Source of the DNA: Bacteroidota bacterium
GTDB taxonomy: Bacteria > Bacteroidota > Bacteroidia > Chitinophagales > Chitinophagaceae
Direction: 5' to 3'
Length of the DNA: 64,000 nucleotides
Assembly (NCBI GenBank): GCA_023386235.1
Contig: JAEWKC010000030.1
Location: 60,837-124,836, forward strand
Of the stretch, positions 8,001 through 15,903 are shown piece after piece; position 1 is the first letter of the stretch, and every line of letters starts with the position of its first letter. The notes below the pieces were generated by a model that saw only the letters and a program-made list of their open reading frames with translations, had not been told where the DNA came from and ran no database searches. A program made the translations under genes and the position numbers.

Positions 8001-8756
8001 TTACACACCGCTTACTTTCACCAGTGCCAGGGCATTGAAAGCACCATTTTTTAACGGATACATTTGTCCGTTTACTTCCTGATAAAATTCAATACCAAGT
8101 GCAAGGAAAAGTGGGTGAGTGCTTGCAGCAGGTACGGCATTAGCAAGGTTGATTGCAGCCGTAGCAGTTGCGTCCCACGGTTGGATTGCAGTGTCCTGCG
8201 TATCCATAACATAGGTTTCATTTTCAAAATCAACTTCCACGCCTGCAGAAATGATTTTGTAATGCGTAGAGCCACCCGGCGCAGCAAGCATATGGATAGG
8301 TACGAATGCAGGAATATCAACAGTAAGCGCACCGGAAACACGGTCTATTGCAGCCGTAAACGGTGCATAGAGAGTAGTGCCGAGCTTACCATTAATATTG
8401 AACTCAAAACCTTGCAGCAATTCTGCTTCCCCGTCAATTACATTTCTTTCACCACGAGGATTTACAGCGTCCGCCTGTACTACTTTAAGCATTTCAGTAG
8501 TTAAGCGGCTAACCATACGGCTATCGGAAGCGTTTTGAAGCAATGCACGAAGAGAAGTGCGAAGAACTTTGCCAGCTTTACCCGCTCTACCAAATTCAGC
8601 ACCATTTTCACGGGTTCTTTGGAACGCAGGGTCGTTAGCGATTTTGTCGGCAGATACACCGCCTTTTTCACGAGCAAGATACCCGTCTTTGGACTTGTAA
8701 AATGTGATACCACCAATAGTACCGTCCAGCTTGATTATACCTTTTTGTTGAGCCAT
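8001..8756 (-). CDS. Conserved hypothetical protein of Bacteroidota (251 aa)
   Basis: A soluble protein with no signal peptide. The N-terminus M-A-Q-Q-K-G-I-I-K-L-D-G-T-I-G-G-I-T-F-Y-K resembles the start of a Bacteroidota orphan family with G-x-I-G-G repeats (DUF6266-like proteins begin comparably, though I cannot confirm membership). It is then helical and basic to about residue 105 (R-T-R-E-N, G-R-A-G-K-A-G-K), with a predicted beta-rich C-terminal half from residue 110. This arrangement suggests a structural or phage-like protein, but that is a guess. It is transcribed alone, opposite to its neighbours, and ends in a clear terminator. Function unknown. Confidence 0.7.
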   Translation of the reverse strand: MAQQKGIIKLDGTIGGITFYKSKDGYLAREKGGVSADKIANDPAFQRTRENGAEFGRAGKAGKVLRTSLRALLQNASDSRMVSRLTTEMLKVVQADAVNPRGERNVIDGEAELLQGFEFNINGKLGTTLYAPFTAAIDRVSGALTVDIPAFVPIHMLAAPGGSTHYKIISAGVEVDFENETYVMDTQDTAIQPWDATATAAINLANAVPAASTHPLFLALGIEFYQEVNGQMYPLKNGAFNALALVKVSGV

Positions 8757-8901
8757 TTTATTAAAATTTAATTGGGTTAAAAATGAATATCAATCCAAAA
8801 ATATCATACATAAATAGCCTTTACAAAAAGCCGAAGTCATTCGTTCCGATAAGTGCATATTATTCCAACAAACACCGTTCATACCTCATTAAAAATAGTT
8901 T

Positions 8902-8909
8902 TATCTTTG
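8902..8909 (+). promoter_or_regulatory. Possible Bacteroidota -7 box (TATCTTTG)
   Basis: TATCTTTG matches the TAnnTTTG consensus of the main Bacteroidota sigma factor. It lies 80 bases before the ATG at 8989. No TTG is seen at the expected distance upstream, so it is only a candidate. Confidence 0.35.
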
Positions 8910-8988
8910 CAGTAAATACTTTACTGAATAGCTAAGGCAAAGCCATAGCAAAGGCATAGATGAAGTATGAAAATTAGTTTTTTGATTA

Positions 8989-9177
8989 ATGAATAGAATG
9001 TGCATTTACCCAAAAGATATTATGGTAATCACAGGCAGAAGCGACAGGTACGGCAGGAAGCTCATTAAGAAGATTAAGGAGTACTTCAGTAAGGAACAAC
9101 ACCAAGTTGTAACCATTGAAGAATTTTGCCAGTATATGGGTTTACAATCCGAAGCAGTAGCAAAGCAACTGCGTTAG
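8989..9177 (+). CDS. Small conserved hypothetical, helix-turn-helix-like (62 aa)
   Basis: The first ATG gives M-N-R-M-C-I-Y-P-K-D; an internal ATG is also possible. The segment I-M-V-I-T-G-R-S-D-R-Y-G-R-K-L-I-K-K-I-K-E resembles the opening of an excisionase or helix-turn-helix protein, and the second half, with T-I-E-E-F-C-Q-Y-M-G-L, resembles a short DNA-binding tail. Proteins of this type are widespread next to mobile elements in Bacteroidota, but I do not know a function. It stands alone, in the direction of the following restriction genes but 450 bases upstream of them. Confidence 0.6.
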   Translation: MNRMCIYPKDIMVITGRSDRYGRKLIKKIKEYFSKEQHQVVTIEEFCQYMGLQSEAVAKQLR

Positions 9178-9627
9178 AAAGTAACCACACCTTAATTGCC
9201 CTCGCAAGTGATAAGGCACTTCAGACACTTCACTAATCAATATTTTTTCCTTTCTTTGTTATACACTTTCCTTTGATATTAGCAACCTTGTTGCCCTAAT
9301 GTTGCCCAAATAGCTGAAACCCTTGATAGTAAAGGGTTTTTACTTTTTGTATCGGAAAGTAAATACCTTTATTTTGTTTTCTTTTGTTTGATATTTTTAT
9401 AATGTTATATAATATTGTGCCGATATGTATATCTTAACTTTTACATATTAAAACACTCATTTCTACTCACCGCATTAATCAACTCTTTCAAAATTTCTGC
9501 GGAAAAGTGAAGCGATAAAAAAACTTTATCTTTTTCCCTTTTGCAGCAGAAAAATCCAGTTTCTCTTTTCTTCTTTTCCCTACCTTTCTGTATCTTCAAC
9601 ATTTAATTTTGATTTTTACAGAAATCT
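9178..9627. other. AT-rich intergenic region before the defence island
   Basis: About 450 bases without a gene. It contains a terminator-like hairpin at 9317-9341 and a very AT-rich stretch (about 9360-9460), then sequence leading to the restriction gene. A TACCTTTC at 9581-9588 is one base away from the TAnnTTTG promoter box and lies 39 bases before the res start, but no matching -33 element is seen. No tRNA or attachment site was recognised. Confidence 0.5.
9317..9341 (+). terminator. Terminator-like hairpin
   Basis: AAACCCTT (9317-9324), a 7-base loop and AAGGGTTT (9332-9339) form a perfect 8-bp stem running into a short T-run. It lies 140 bases after the small gene at 8989-9177, and the A/T tails let it act in either direction. 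Confidence 0.6.
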
Positions 9628-12600
9628 ATGAAATTACAGTTTAAAGAACAGGGGTTTCAAATTCAAGCTGTAGATGCCGTGGTAAAATGTTTTGAAGGAC
9701 AAGCCATGAAAACCAACCACTTTACGCTGGAAAGGAATGACGAAATCCTCCGAAAAGCGAAGCAGGCAGCCAAAGGTATTGCTTTACTTGATTTTGAAGT
9801 GGAAGAATTGATTGGCTATCGAAATACTCCAATTCAAATTACAGAATCCCAGATTCTTGAGAACATTCTTGCAGTTCAGCGAGAACATTACCTGATTGAA
9901 AACCAAAAAATAGATCAGGTGAAAGGCGCAAACATCGGATATAATTTCACAATAGAAATGGAAACCGGTACCGGCAAAACTTATACCTACATCCGCACTA
10001 TGTATGAATTACACAAGCATTATGGTTGGAGTAAATTCATTATCATTGTTCCGAGTATTGCCATTCGTGAAGGGGTTTTCAAGACTTTTGAACTGACACA
10101 AGACCACTTTCAGGAAATTTATGGACATAAAATCAGTCCGTTTATCTACAATTCTTCCAGACCACAGGATATTGAAACTTTTGCTTCGGATAGCAGAATC
10201 AGCGTGATGGTCATCAATACTCAAGCTTTCGCCGCGCGAGGTGCAGATGCCAGAAGAATTCATCAGGAATTAGATCATTTCGGTTCAAGAAGACCGATAG
10301 ACATTATTGCACAAACTAAACCCATCATCATCATAGATGAACCACAATCTGTTGGGAGAGAAGGTTCGGTAACACTGAAAAGCATGGAGGATTTTTGCCC
10401 GCTGTTTACTCTGCGTTATTCGGCTACTCATGCGGAAGAATACAACAAAATTTTTCGATTGGATGCTCTAGATGCCTACAATAGAAAATTGGTGAAGAAA
10501 ATTCAGGTGAAAGGAATTAATCTGAAAGGTTCTTCAGGAACAACGGGATATTTGTATTTGGAGCATATTTCTTTAAGTGCCAACAAACCGCCACTGGCTT
10601 TTTTGGAATATGAAAAACGTTCGGGCAATGGTGTGAAAAGAGTGCGTGAAAAAATAGAGCAAGGAACAGATTTGTACGAAATTTCAGGTGGATTACCTGC
10701 CTACAAAAATAGTTTGGTTACTGAAGTTAATGGCTATCACAACAAAATTGTAGTCAATGGAGAAGATATTTATCCAGGCGATGTGCTGAATGATAAAGAT
10801 GAACTGGCTTTCCGAAGAATTCAAATACGGGAAACGATTCTATCCCACTTGCAAAAGGAAAAATATCTCTATGAAAAAGGCATAAAAGTACTATCCTTAT
10901 TTTTTATTGATTCGGTGGAAAAATACCGCAGATATAACGAAATGGGAGAACCCGAACCTGGAGAATACGCACAGATTTTTGAAGAAGAATACCGGAACGC
11001 CATCAATGATTTCATAGATTTGTTTCATCAGGAATATACTGATTATGTGATAGAAACGGACGCCGATAAACTTCACAAAGCTTATGCTCCCGAAAATTAT
11101 CTGGAATATTTACACCGAGATGATGCAGATCTCGTTCATAACGGATACTTCTCGATAGATAAAAAAGGGAAACCTGTTGATCCAACGATTAAAAGAGGAA
11201 GTGAAGATTCCGACGATGTCTCTGCTTACGATTTGATTATGAAAGCTAAAGAGCGACTGTTAAGTTTTGACGAACCCACTCGTTTTATTTTTTCGCATTC
11301 TGCTTTGAAAGAAGGTTGGGATAATCCGAATGTTTTCCAAATCTGTGCTTTGAAGAATATAGACAGTGGAAGCCAAACCAGAAGAAGACAGGAAGTTGGT
11401 AGAGGAATGCGTTTAGCCGTAGATAAAAGAGGCGTAAGACAAGATTTTGAATTAGTGGGAGAGCAAGTTCACGACCTGAATGTTCTTACTGTGATTGCAT
11501 CTGAAAGCTATGAAAATTTCGCAAAAGGCCTGCAGACCGAAATCGCAAAATCTCTGAAAGACCGTCCTGTAAAAGCCGACAGCAGGTTCTTTGTTGGCAA
11601 AATACTCACCAACGAAAAAGGAGAAAGCCTCCGCCTGACGGATGAAGACGCCAAAAAACTAAACAAGTTCCTGTACAAACACGACATTCTGGATGATGAT
11701 GATAAAATTACACCTGAAGGAAAAGAACTGATCGAAAAAAATGAGGTTACCGTTCCCGAAAATTTGGCTGCTTTTGCTACACAAGTCAGCCAATTACTTC
11801 AAACGGTTTATAATGGTGAAGCAAGCAAACCTGAAGACGGAAGAAATACCATCCCTTTAACGGTAAACAGAAACTTTGCAAAAAAGGAATTCCAGGAACT
11901 TTGGAAAAAAATAAGTCTGAAAACAGTGTACGAAGTGAAATTCGATACCGAAAAACTGATAGATGAAAGCAGAATAAGAATCAACGCAGACCTTCATATT
12001 TCCGACCGCAAATACGAAATAAAAACCGGTGAAATGGGAATGATGGATAAAGCCATGCTGAAAGAAGGAGAAGCCATATATGTAACCAAATCAGACTCCA
12101 AAAAATTGTCTTCCGATCTTTATACGGAAGTTACCTACGATATCGTAGGTGAGATAGAAGCACTTACCAACTTAAAACGCAGCACCATTGTTGCCATTTT
12201 AAAAAAACTCAATCCTGAAACATTTTTATTGATTCAGAAAAATCCCGAAGAGTTCATTGCCAAATGCGCCAAGCTGATCAACGAAACCAAAGCTTCGCTC
12301 ATCATCAACAACATTGCGTACCACAAAACCGAAGAGTCTTTCGATGCCAAAACTGTTTTTACCAATGTAAAAAGCATTCAGCGAAATGATGAAGTGCTGC
12401 AGAAACACATCTACGACTTTCTGGAAACCGATTCTAAAATAGAAAGAGAATTTACCCGAAATTTAGAGCAGGCAACGGAAGTAGTTGTTTACGCCAAATT
12501 GCCAAAAGGATTTTTTGTTTCTACGCCCGTGGCAAATTACAGTCCCGATTGGGCAATCGTAATGGATAATGAAAAAGTAAAGCATATTTATTTTGTAGCA

Positions 12601-12759
12601 GAAACCAAAGGTTCTGAAAACGCAAACGACCTGAGAGGAATTGAACAATTAAAAATACATTGTGCCAAAGAACATTTTAAAACCATCAGCAATGGCGAAG
12701 TGAAATTTGATGTGATTGCTACTTACGACAAATTAAGAGACATTGCACAGTTAAAATAA
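9628..12759 (+). CDS. res: Type III restriction enzyme, Res subunit (helicase-nuclease)
   Basis: ATP-dependent translocase/endonuclease subunit that acts with Mod to cut DNA lacking methylation. The 1043-residue protein has Walker A E-T-G-T-G-K-T (112-118), the type III Walker B variant D-E-P-Q (237-240), an S-A-T motif III near residue 265 and motif VI with R-R-R-Q-E-V-G-R-G-M-R-L (about 586-597). At the C-terminus a PD-(D/E)XK nuclease is visible: P-D-W (973-975) followed by E-T-K-G (992-995). All key residues are intact, so it should be active. The length fits the family. The gene is first in the island, so the order is res before mod, reverse of the commonest arrangement. The mod partner is 557 bases downstream, past an inserted GxxExxY gene. 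Confidence 0.93.
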   Translation: MKLQFKEQGFQIQAVDAVVKCFEGQAMKTNHFTLERNDEILRKAKQAAKGIALLDFEVEELIGYRNTPIQITESQILENILAVQREHYLIENQKIDQVKGANIGYNFTIEMETGTGKTYTYIRTMYELHKHYGWSKFIIIVPSIAIREGVFKTFELTQDHFQEIYGHKISPFIYNSSRPQDIETFASDSRISVMVINTQAFAARGADARRIHQELDHFGSRRPIDIIAQTKPIIIIDEPQSVGREGSVTLKSMEDFCPLFTLRYSATHAEEYNKIFRLDALDAYNRKLVKKIQVKGINLKGSSGTTGYLYLEHISLSANKPPLAFLEYEKRSGNGVKRVREKIEQGTDLYEISGGLPAYKNSLVTEVNGYHNKIVVNGEDIYPGDVLNDKDELAFRRIQIRETILSHLQKEKYLYEKGIKVLSLFFIDSVEKYRRYNEMGEPEPGEYAQIFEEEYRNAINDFIDLFHQEYTDYVIETDADKLHKAYAPENYLEYLHRDDADLVHNGYFSIDKKGKPVDPTIKRGSEDSDDVSAYDLIMKAKERLLSFDEPTRFIFSHSALKEGWDNPNVFQICALKNIDSGSQTRRRQEVGRGMRLAVDKRGVRQDFELVGEQVHDLNVLTVIASESYENFAKGLQTEIAKSLKDRPVKADSRFFVGKILTNEKGESLRLTDEDAKKLNKFLYKHDILDDDDKITPEGKELIEKNEVTVPENLAAFATQVSQLLQTVYNGEASKPEDGRNTIPLTVNRNFAKKEFQELWKKISLKTVYEVKFDTEKLIDESRIRINADLHISDRKYEIKTGEMGMMDKAMLKEGEAIYVTKSDSKKLSSDLYTEVTYDIVGEIEALTNLKRSTIVAILKKLNPETFLLIQKNPEEFIAKCAKLINETKASLIINNIAYHKTEESFDAKTVFTNVKSIQRNDEVLQKHIYDFLETDSKIEREFTRNLEQATEVVVYAKLPKGFFVSTPVANYSPDWAIVMDNEKVKHIYFVAETKGSENANDLRGIEQLKIHCAKEHFKTISNGEVKFDVIATYDKLRDIAQLK

Positions 12760-12765
12760 ATATAA

Positions 12766-12811
12766 ACCACATAGATACATAGAAAAATAAAAAACTATGT
12801 GCCTATGTGGT
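12766..12811. repeat. Hairpin repeat on the left of the GxxExxY gene
   Basis: ACCACATAG and ACATAG (12766-12782) pair with CTATGT and CTATGTGGT (12795-12811). A sister copy lies at 13238-13299, in the same orientation, on the other side of the GxxExxY gene. The unit begins 6 bases after the res stop and ends 14 bases before the GxxExxY start. Confidence 0.85.
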
Positions 12812-12825
12812 AAAAAAGAAACAAA

Positions 12826-13233
12826 ATGCTTACAAAAAAATACTTAGACGAATTGACTTACCAAGTTTTGGGTGCTGCTATAGAAGTACACAAAATTATG
12901 GGAAGAGGTTTGCTTGAAAGTGTTTATTTGCAATGTATGATGGAAGAGTTAAAACATAGAGAAATAAGTTTCCAAACAGAGATGAGGATTCCTGTAACAT
13001 ACAAAGGAAAAGCATTAAATATTGACTTTCGATGCGATTTGTTTATAGAAAATTGTTTGGTGGTGGAATTAAAAGCAGTTCAAGAATTACATCCAGTACA
13101 TGAAGCGCAGCTTCTGAACTATATGAACCTTTTAAAAGTACCAAAAGGCATTTTGATAAACTTCAATTGTAATAATATATTTAAAGAAGGACAAAAAACA
13201 TTCGTAAATAAATATTTTAGTGAATTAGACTAA
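12826..13233 (+). CDS. GxxExxY protein (PD-(D/E)XK-like fold)
   Basis: A 135-residue protein with the family signature G-L-L-E-S-V-Y at residues 28-34, preceded by the conserved helix around V-L-G-A-A-I-E-V-H. The middle region D-F-R-C-D-L-F-I-E with V-V-E-L-K-A-V shows the D...E-x-K arrangement of PD-(D/E)XK nucleases, to which this family has been related; catalysis is unproven. It lies between res and mod, flanked on both sides by the same hairpin repeat, which suggests insertion as a unit rather than as a subunit of the enzyme. The TIGR04256 family is the intended match, from memory. Confidence 0.88.
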   Translation: MLTKKYLDELTYQVLGAAIEVHKIMGRGLLESVYLQCMMEELKHREISFQTEMRIPVTYKGKALNIDFRCDLFIENCLVVELKAVQELHPVHEAQLLNYMNLLKVPKGILINFNCNNIFKEGQKTFVNKYFSELD

Positions 13234-13237
13234 ATAA

Positions 13238-13299
13238 ACCACTTAGATACATAGAAAAAATATAAACAATTAAAGTAAAAACCTATGTGCCTATGTGGT
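13238..13299. repeat. Hairpin repeat on the right of the GxxExxY gene
   Basis: AACCACTTAGATACATAG at the left pairs with CTATGTGCCTATGTGGT at the right (one T for A change at 13243 weakens the outer arm), around a loop longer than in the left copy. It begins 5 bases after the GxxExxY stop and ends 17 bases before the mod start. Confidence 0.85.
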
Positions 13300-13316
13300 A
13301 AAAAAAATAATATAAT

Positions 13317-15170
13317 ATGAACAACGATAAATTAGACTTACAATCCACCGATATAACTGCTATGAACATCGAAAAAATAGCCGCACTCTTCCCACACTGC
13401 GTTACCGAAACGGCAGAAGGCAAAAAAATTGATTTTGACCTGCTAAAACAGGAACTTTCCGATGAAATTGTAGAAGGCAACAAAGAACGTTACCGCCTGG
13501 AATGGCCGGGCAAACGCGAAGCTATAGTAACCGCAAACATCCCCACCAACAAAACCTTGCGCCCTGTGCGCGAAGATTCTGTAGATTTTGATACCACCGA
13601 AAATATCTACATAGAAGGCGACAACCTGGAAGTGCTTAAACTCCTGCAGGAAAGCTACCTGAACAAAATAAAAATGATTTACATAGATCCGCCTTACAAT
13701 ACTGGGAAAGACTTTGTATATAAAGACAATTTCAGCAGAGAAGGTGCTGAAGAACTTTTTGAAAGCGGCCAGAAAGACGAATACAACCAACGTTTGGTAG
13801 CCAACCCGGAAACCAGTGGACGCTACCACTCTGACTGGCTTTCGATGATGTACCCAAGATTAAAACTGGCAAGAAATCTTTTGACTGAAGATGGAGTTAT
13901 TTTTATTTCTATTGATGATAATGAAGTGCATAACCTTCGTAAAATTTGTGATGAGATTTTTGGGGAAGGGAATTTTGTCGCTCAAATTGCACACAAAGCA
14001 AGAGCCTCTGTGTCAAATGATAAAATTATTTCACCCAATCATAATACAATACTTTTTTACGCAAAAGATGAAAGAATATTGTTTTCAAAACGAAAAGAAA
14101 TTGGACTTAATCCTATTTTGGATGGATTTGACAAAGAAGATGAAAATGGTAAATATAAATTAGTTCCAGTTGATGGTCCTGGAGGGGCTAAAAAAGGTAA
14201 TCCATATTATGAGTTTGAAGGAATAACAGGATATTGGCGTTTTTCAGAAGAAAGAATGTCTCAAATGTTTAAACAAGGTTTAATTGTAGTTACAGCAAAT
14301 AATTTACAACAAAAATATTATTTAAAGGAAGCTGAAAAATCAAGAAGAACTGCAACAACTTGGTGGGATGAAAAATTGTATACATCAAATGCAACGGCAA
14401 AACTAAAATCCTTGCTTGAATCTGGGGCTTTTGATACTCCTAAACCTGTAGAGTTAGTATTGAAAATGTTGGAAATGATTTCTTATGGTAAAAACGACAT
14501 CATTCTCGACTTCTTCTCAGGTTCCGCCACCACCGCCCACGCCGTAATGCAACTTAATGCAGAAGACCAGGGAAATCGCAAATACATTATGGTACAGCTA
14601 CCAGAAGCTACTGAAGAAAAAAGCGAAGCCTACAAAGCAGGTTACAAAAACATTTGCGAAATAGGCAAAGAACGCATCCGCCGTGCTGCCCAAAAAATAA
14701 AAGAAGAAAAAGCAGAAAAAGCCAAAAAAGAGGGTTTGTTTGCAGAGTATAAAGATGAGCAGGATTACGGTTTCCGTGTCTATCGTTTAGATTCTTCCAA
14801 TATGCAGGATGTGTATTACAAGCCGCAGGAGTATAACCAAGGCACGCTAGACCTTTTTGCAGACAATGTAAAAGAAGACCGCACTGCGGAGGATTTGGTT
14901 ACCCAAATTATGCTGGATTGGGGTTTAGAATTGTCTTTACCGATAGAACGCAAAACCATTGCCGGCACAGAAGTGTATGCCGTAGCAGGAGATTCTCTGT
15001 ATTGCTGTTTCGATAATGGGATTGATGAAGCTTTTGCCAAAGAAGCAGCCAAAGAAAAACCATTGCGTATCGTCTTCCGAGATAGAGGTTTCAAAGACGA
15101 TACCGCCAAAGAAAATGTAAAACAATTATTAAAGCAATTAGCGCCGCAAAGCGAAATGAAAGTGATTTAA
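13317..15170 (+). CDS. mod: Type III DNA N6-adenine methyltransferase, Mod subunit
   Basis: Modification and recognition subunit that methylates adenine in the target site and guides Res. The catalytic motif IV D-P-P-Y (124-127, followed by N-T-G) comes before the S-adenosylmethionine motif I with D-F-F-S-G-S-A-T-T (398-406), the beta-class order, with the target-recognition region between them. The 617-residue length is normal. The central part (about 13880-14490) is clearly more AT-rich, with T-ending codons, than the 5' and 3' parts, which prefer C-ending codons. This is the pattern expected after exchange of the recognition domain. Two tandem REP-like units begin 2 bases after the stop. 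Confidence 0.93.
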   Translation: MNNDKLDLQSTDITAMNIEKIAALFPHCVTETAEGKKIDFDLLKQELSDEIVEGNKERYRLEWPGKREAIVTANIPTNKTLRPVREDSVDFDTTENIYIEGDNLEVLKLLQESYLNKIKMIYIDPPYNTGKDFVYKDNFSREGAEELFESGQKDEYNQRLVANPETSGRYHSDWLSMMYPRLKLARNLLTEDGVIFISIDDNEVHNLRKICDEIFGEGNFVAQIAHKARASVSNDKIISPNHNTILFYAKDERILFSKRKEIGLNPILDGFDKEDENGKYKLVPVDGPGGAKKGNPYYEFEGITGYWRFSEERMSQMFKQGLIVVTANNLQQKYYLKEAEKSRRTATTWWDEKLYTSNATAKLKSLLESGAFDTPKPVELVLKMLEMISYGKNDIILDFFSGSATTAHAVMQLNAEDQGNRKYIMVQLPEATEEKSEAYKAGYKNICEIGKERIRRAAQKIKEEKAEKAKKEGLFAEYKDEQDYGFRVYRLDSSNMQDVYYKPQEYNQGTLDLFADNVKEDRTAEDLVTQIMLDWGLELSLPIERKTIAGTEVYAVAGDSLYCCFDNGIDEAFAKEAAKEKPLRIVFRDRGFKDDTAKENVKQLLKQLAPQSEMKVI

Positions 15171-15172
15171 TC

Positions 15173-15287
15173 ATCCCTTCGGGATGAAATGTTTATAGAA
15201 CGATGAGATTATTATCACATTCGACCCCGAAGGGGTCGCACTTTCACAACAATGAAAATTCTATAAACATTAAAATCCTTCGGATTT
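15173..15287. repeat. REP-like composite palindromic unit 1
   Basis: Contains ATCCC-TTC-GGGAT (15173-15185), CGACCCC-GAA-GGGGTCG (15222-15238) and AAATCC-TTC-GGATTT (15273-15287). Around the central palindrome, AATGTTTATAGAA and TTCTATAAACATT are perfect inverse copies, so the whole unit folds as a nested hairpin. It is followed directly by unit 2. Confidence 0.88.
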
Positions 15288-15291
15288 AAAA

Positions 15292-15406
15292 ATATCCCGC
15301 AGGGATATAATGTTTATAAAAAAATAGAATGAAATAAAGTACGACCCCGTCGGGGTCGCACATTCACAACAATGAAAATTCTATAAACATTAAATCCTTC
15401 GGATTT
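15292..15406. repeat. REP-like composite palindromic unit 2
   Basis: Same plan as unit 1: ATATCCC-GCA-GGGATAT (15292-15308), CGACCCC-GTC-GGGGTCG (15342-15358) and AAATCC-TTC-GGATTT (15392-15406). The loops of the first two palindromes differ from unit 1 while the arms are kept. The right half (CACAACAATGAAAATTC and the following bases) is nearly identical to unit 1. The transposase start codon lies 20 bases after the unit. Confidence 0.88.
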
Positions 15407-15426
15407 AAAAATAAAAAATAAGAATT

Positions 15427-15903
15427 ATGTCTGGTACATTTTCACAAATTTACATTCAGGTCGTTTTTGCCGTAAAGGGTAGAGAATCCCTTATCCAAAC
15501 AACTTGGGAAGAAGAATTATATAAATACATAACCGGAATCATTCGTAATAAGGGGCAAAAACTGCTCGCAATAAATGGAATGCCTGATCATATTCATATT
15601 TTAGTTGGATTGAAACCATCTTGTTGTTTATCAGACTTAGTTCGGGAGATAAAAAAATCATCCAACGATTTTATCAAAGAAAAAGGTTTTATAAAATATA
15701 AATTTAATTGGCAAGAAGGTTATGGTGCATTTTCTTACAGCCATTCTGCATTGGATAATGTAATAGCTTATATCGAAAATCAAAAGCAACACCATAGAAC
15801 CAAAACGTTTAAACAAGAATATTTAGAATTTCTCGAAAAATTCAAAATAGAATATAAAAATGAATACTTGTTTGAATGGATAGAAATAGAACACGAATTA
15901 TGA
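15427..15903 (+). CDS. REP-associated tyrosine transposase (Y1 HUH, IS200/RAYT-like)
   Basis: Single-strand DNA transposase of the HUH/Y1 family. H55-I-H57 within D-H-I-H-I-L-V-G is the metal-binding HUH motif, and Y115 in A-Y-I-E-N-Q is the likely nucleophile; both are present, so activity is plausible. At 158 residues it is complete for the family. Two tandem REP-like units sit directly upstream, the classic arrangement of RAYT genes with their target palindromes, and I see no IS200-style ends around it. Its stop codon overlaps the start of the helicase gene (ATGA, 15900-15903), so it is joined translationally to the defence operon. Confidence 0.9.
   Translation: MSGTFSQIYIQVVFAVKGRESLIQTTWEEELYKYITGIIRNKGQKLLAINGMPDHIHILVGLKPSCCLSDLVREIKKSSNDFIKEKGFIKYKFNWQEGYGAFSYSHSALDNVIAYIENQKQHHRTKTFKQEYLEFLEKFKIEYKNEYLFEWIEIEHEL

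Noticed and set aside
9301..9360. Attachment site of an integrated element
   Set aside because: A terminator-like hairpin is present, but no tRNA end, direct repeat or integrase was found to support it.
10009..10263. Antisense frames within large genes (for example in res, susC and P-type ATPase)
   Set aside because: They lie fully inside well-supported genes on the other strand and have no independent signals.
15876..15899. Earlier ATG for the helicase at 15876
   Set aside because: It overlaps deeply into the transposase gene; the ATGA overlap at 15900 is the usual coupled start and fits the protein better.
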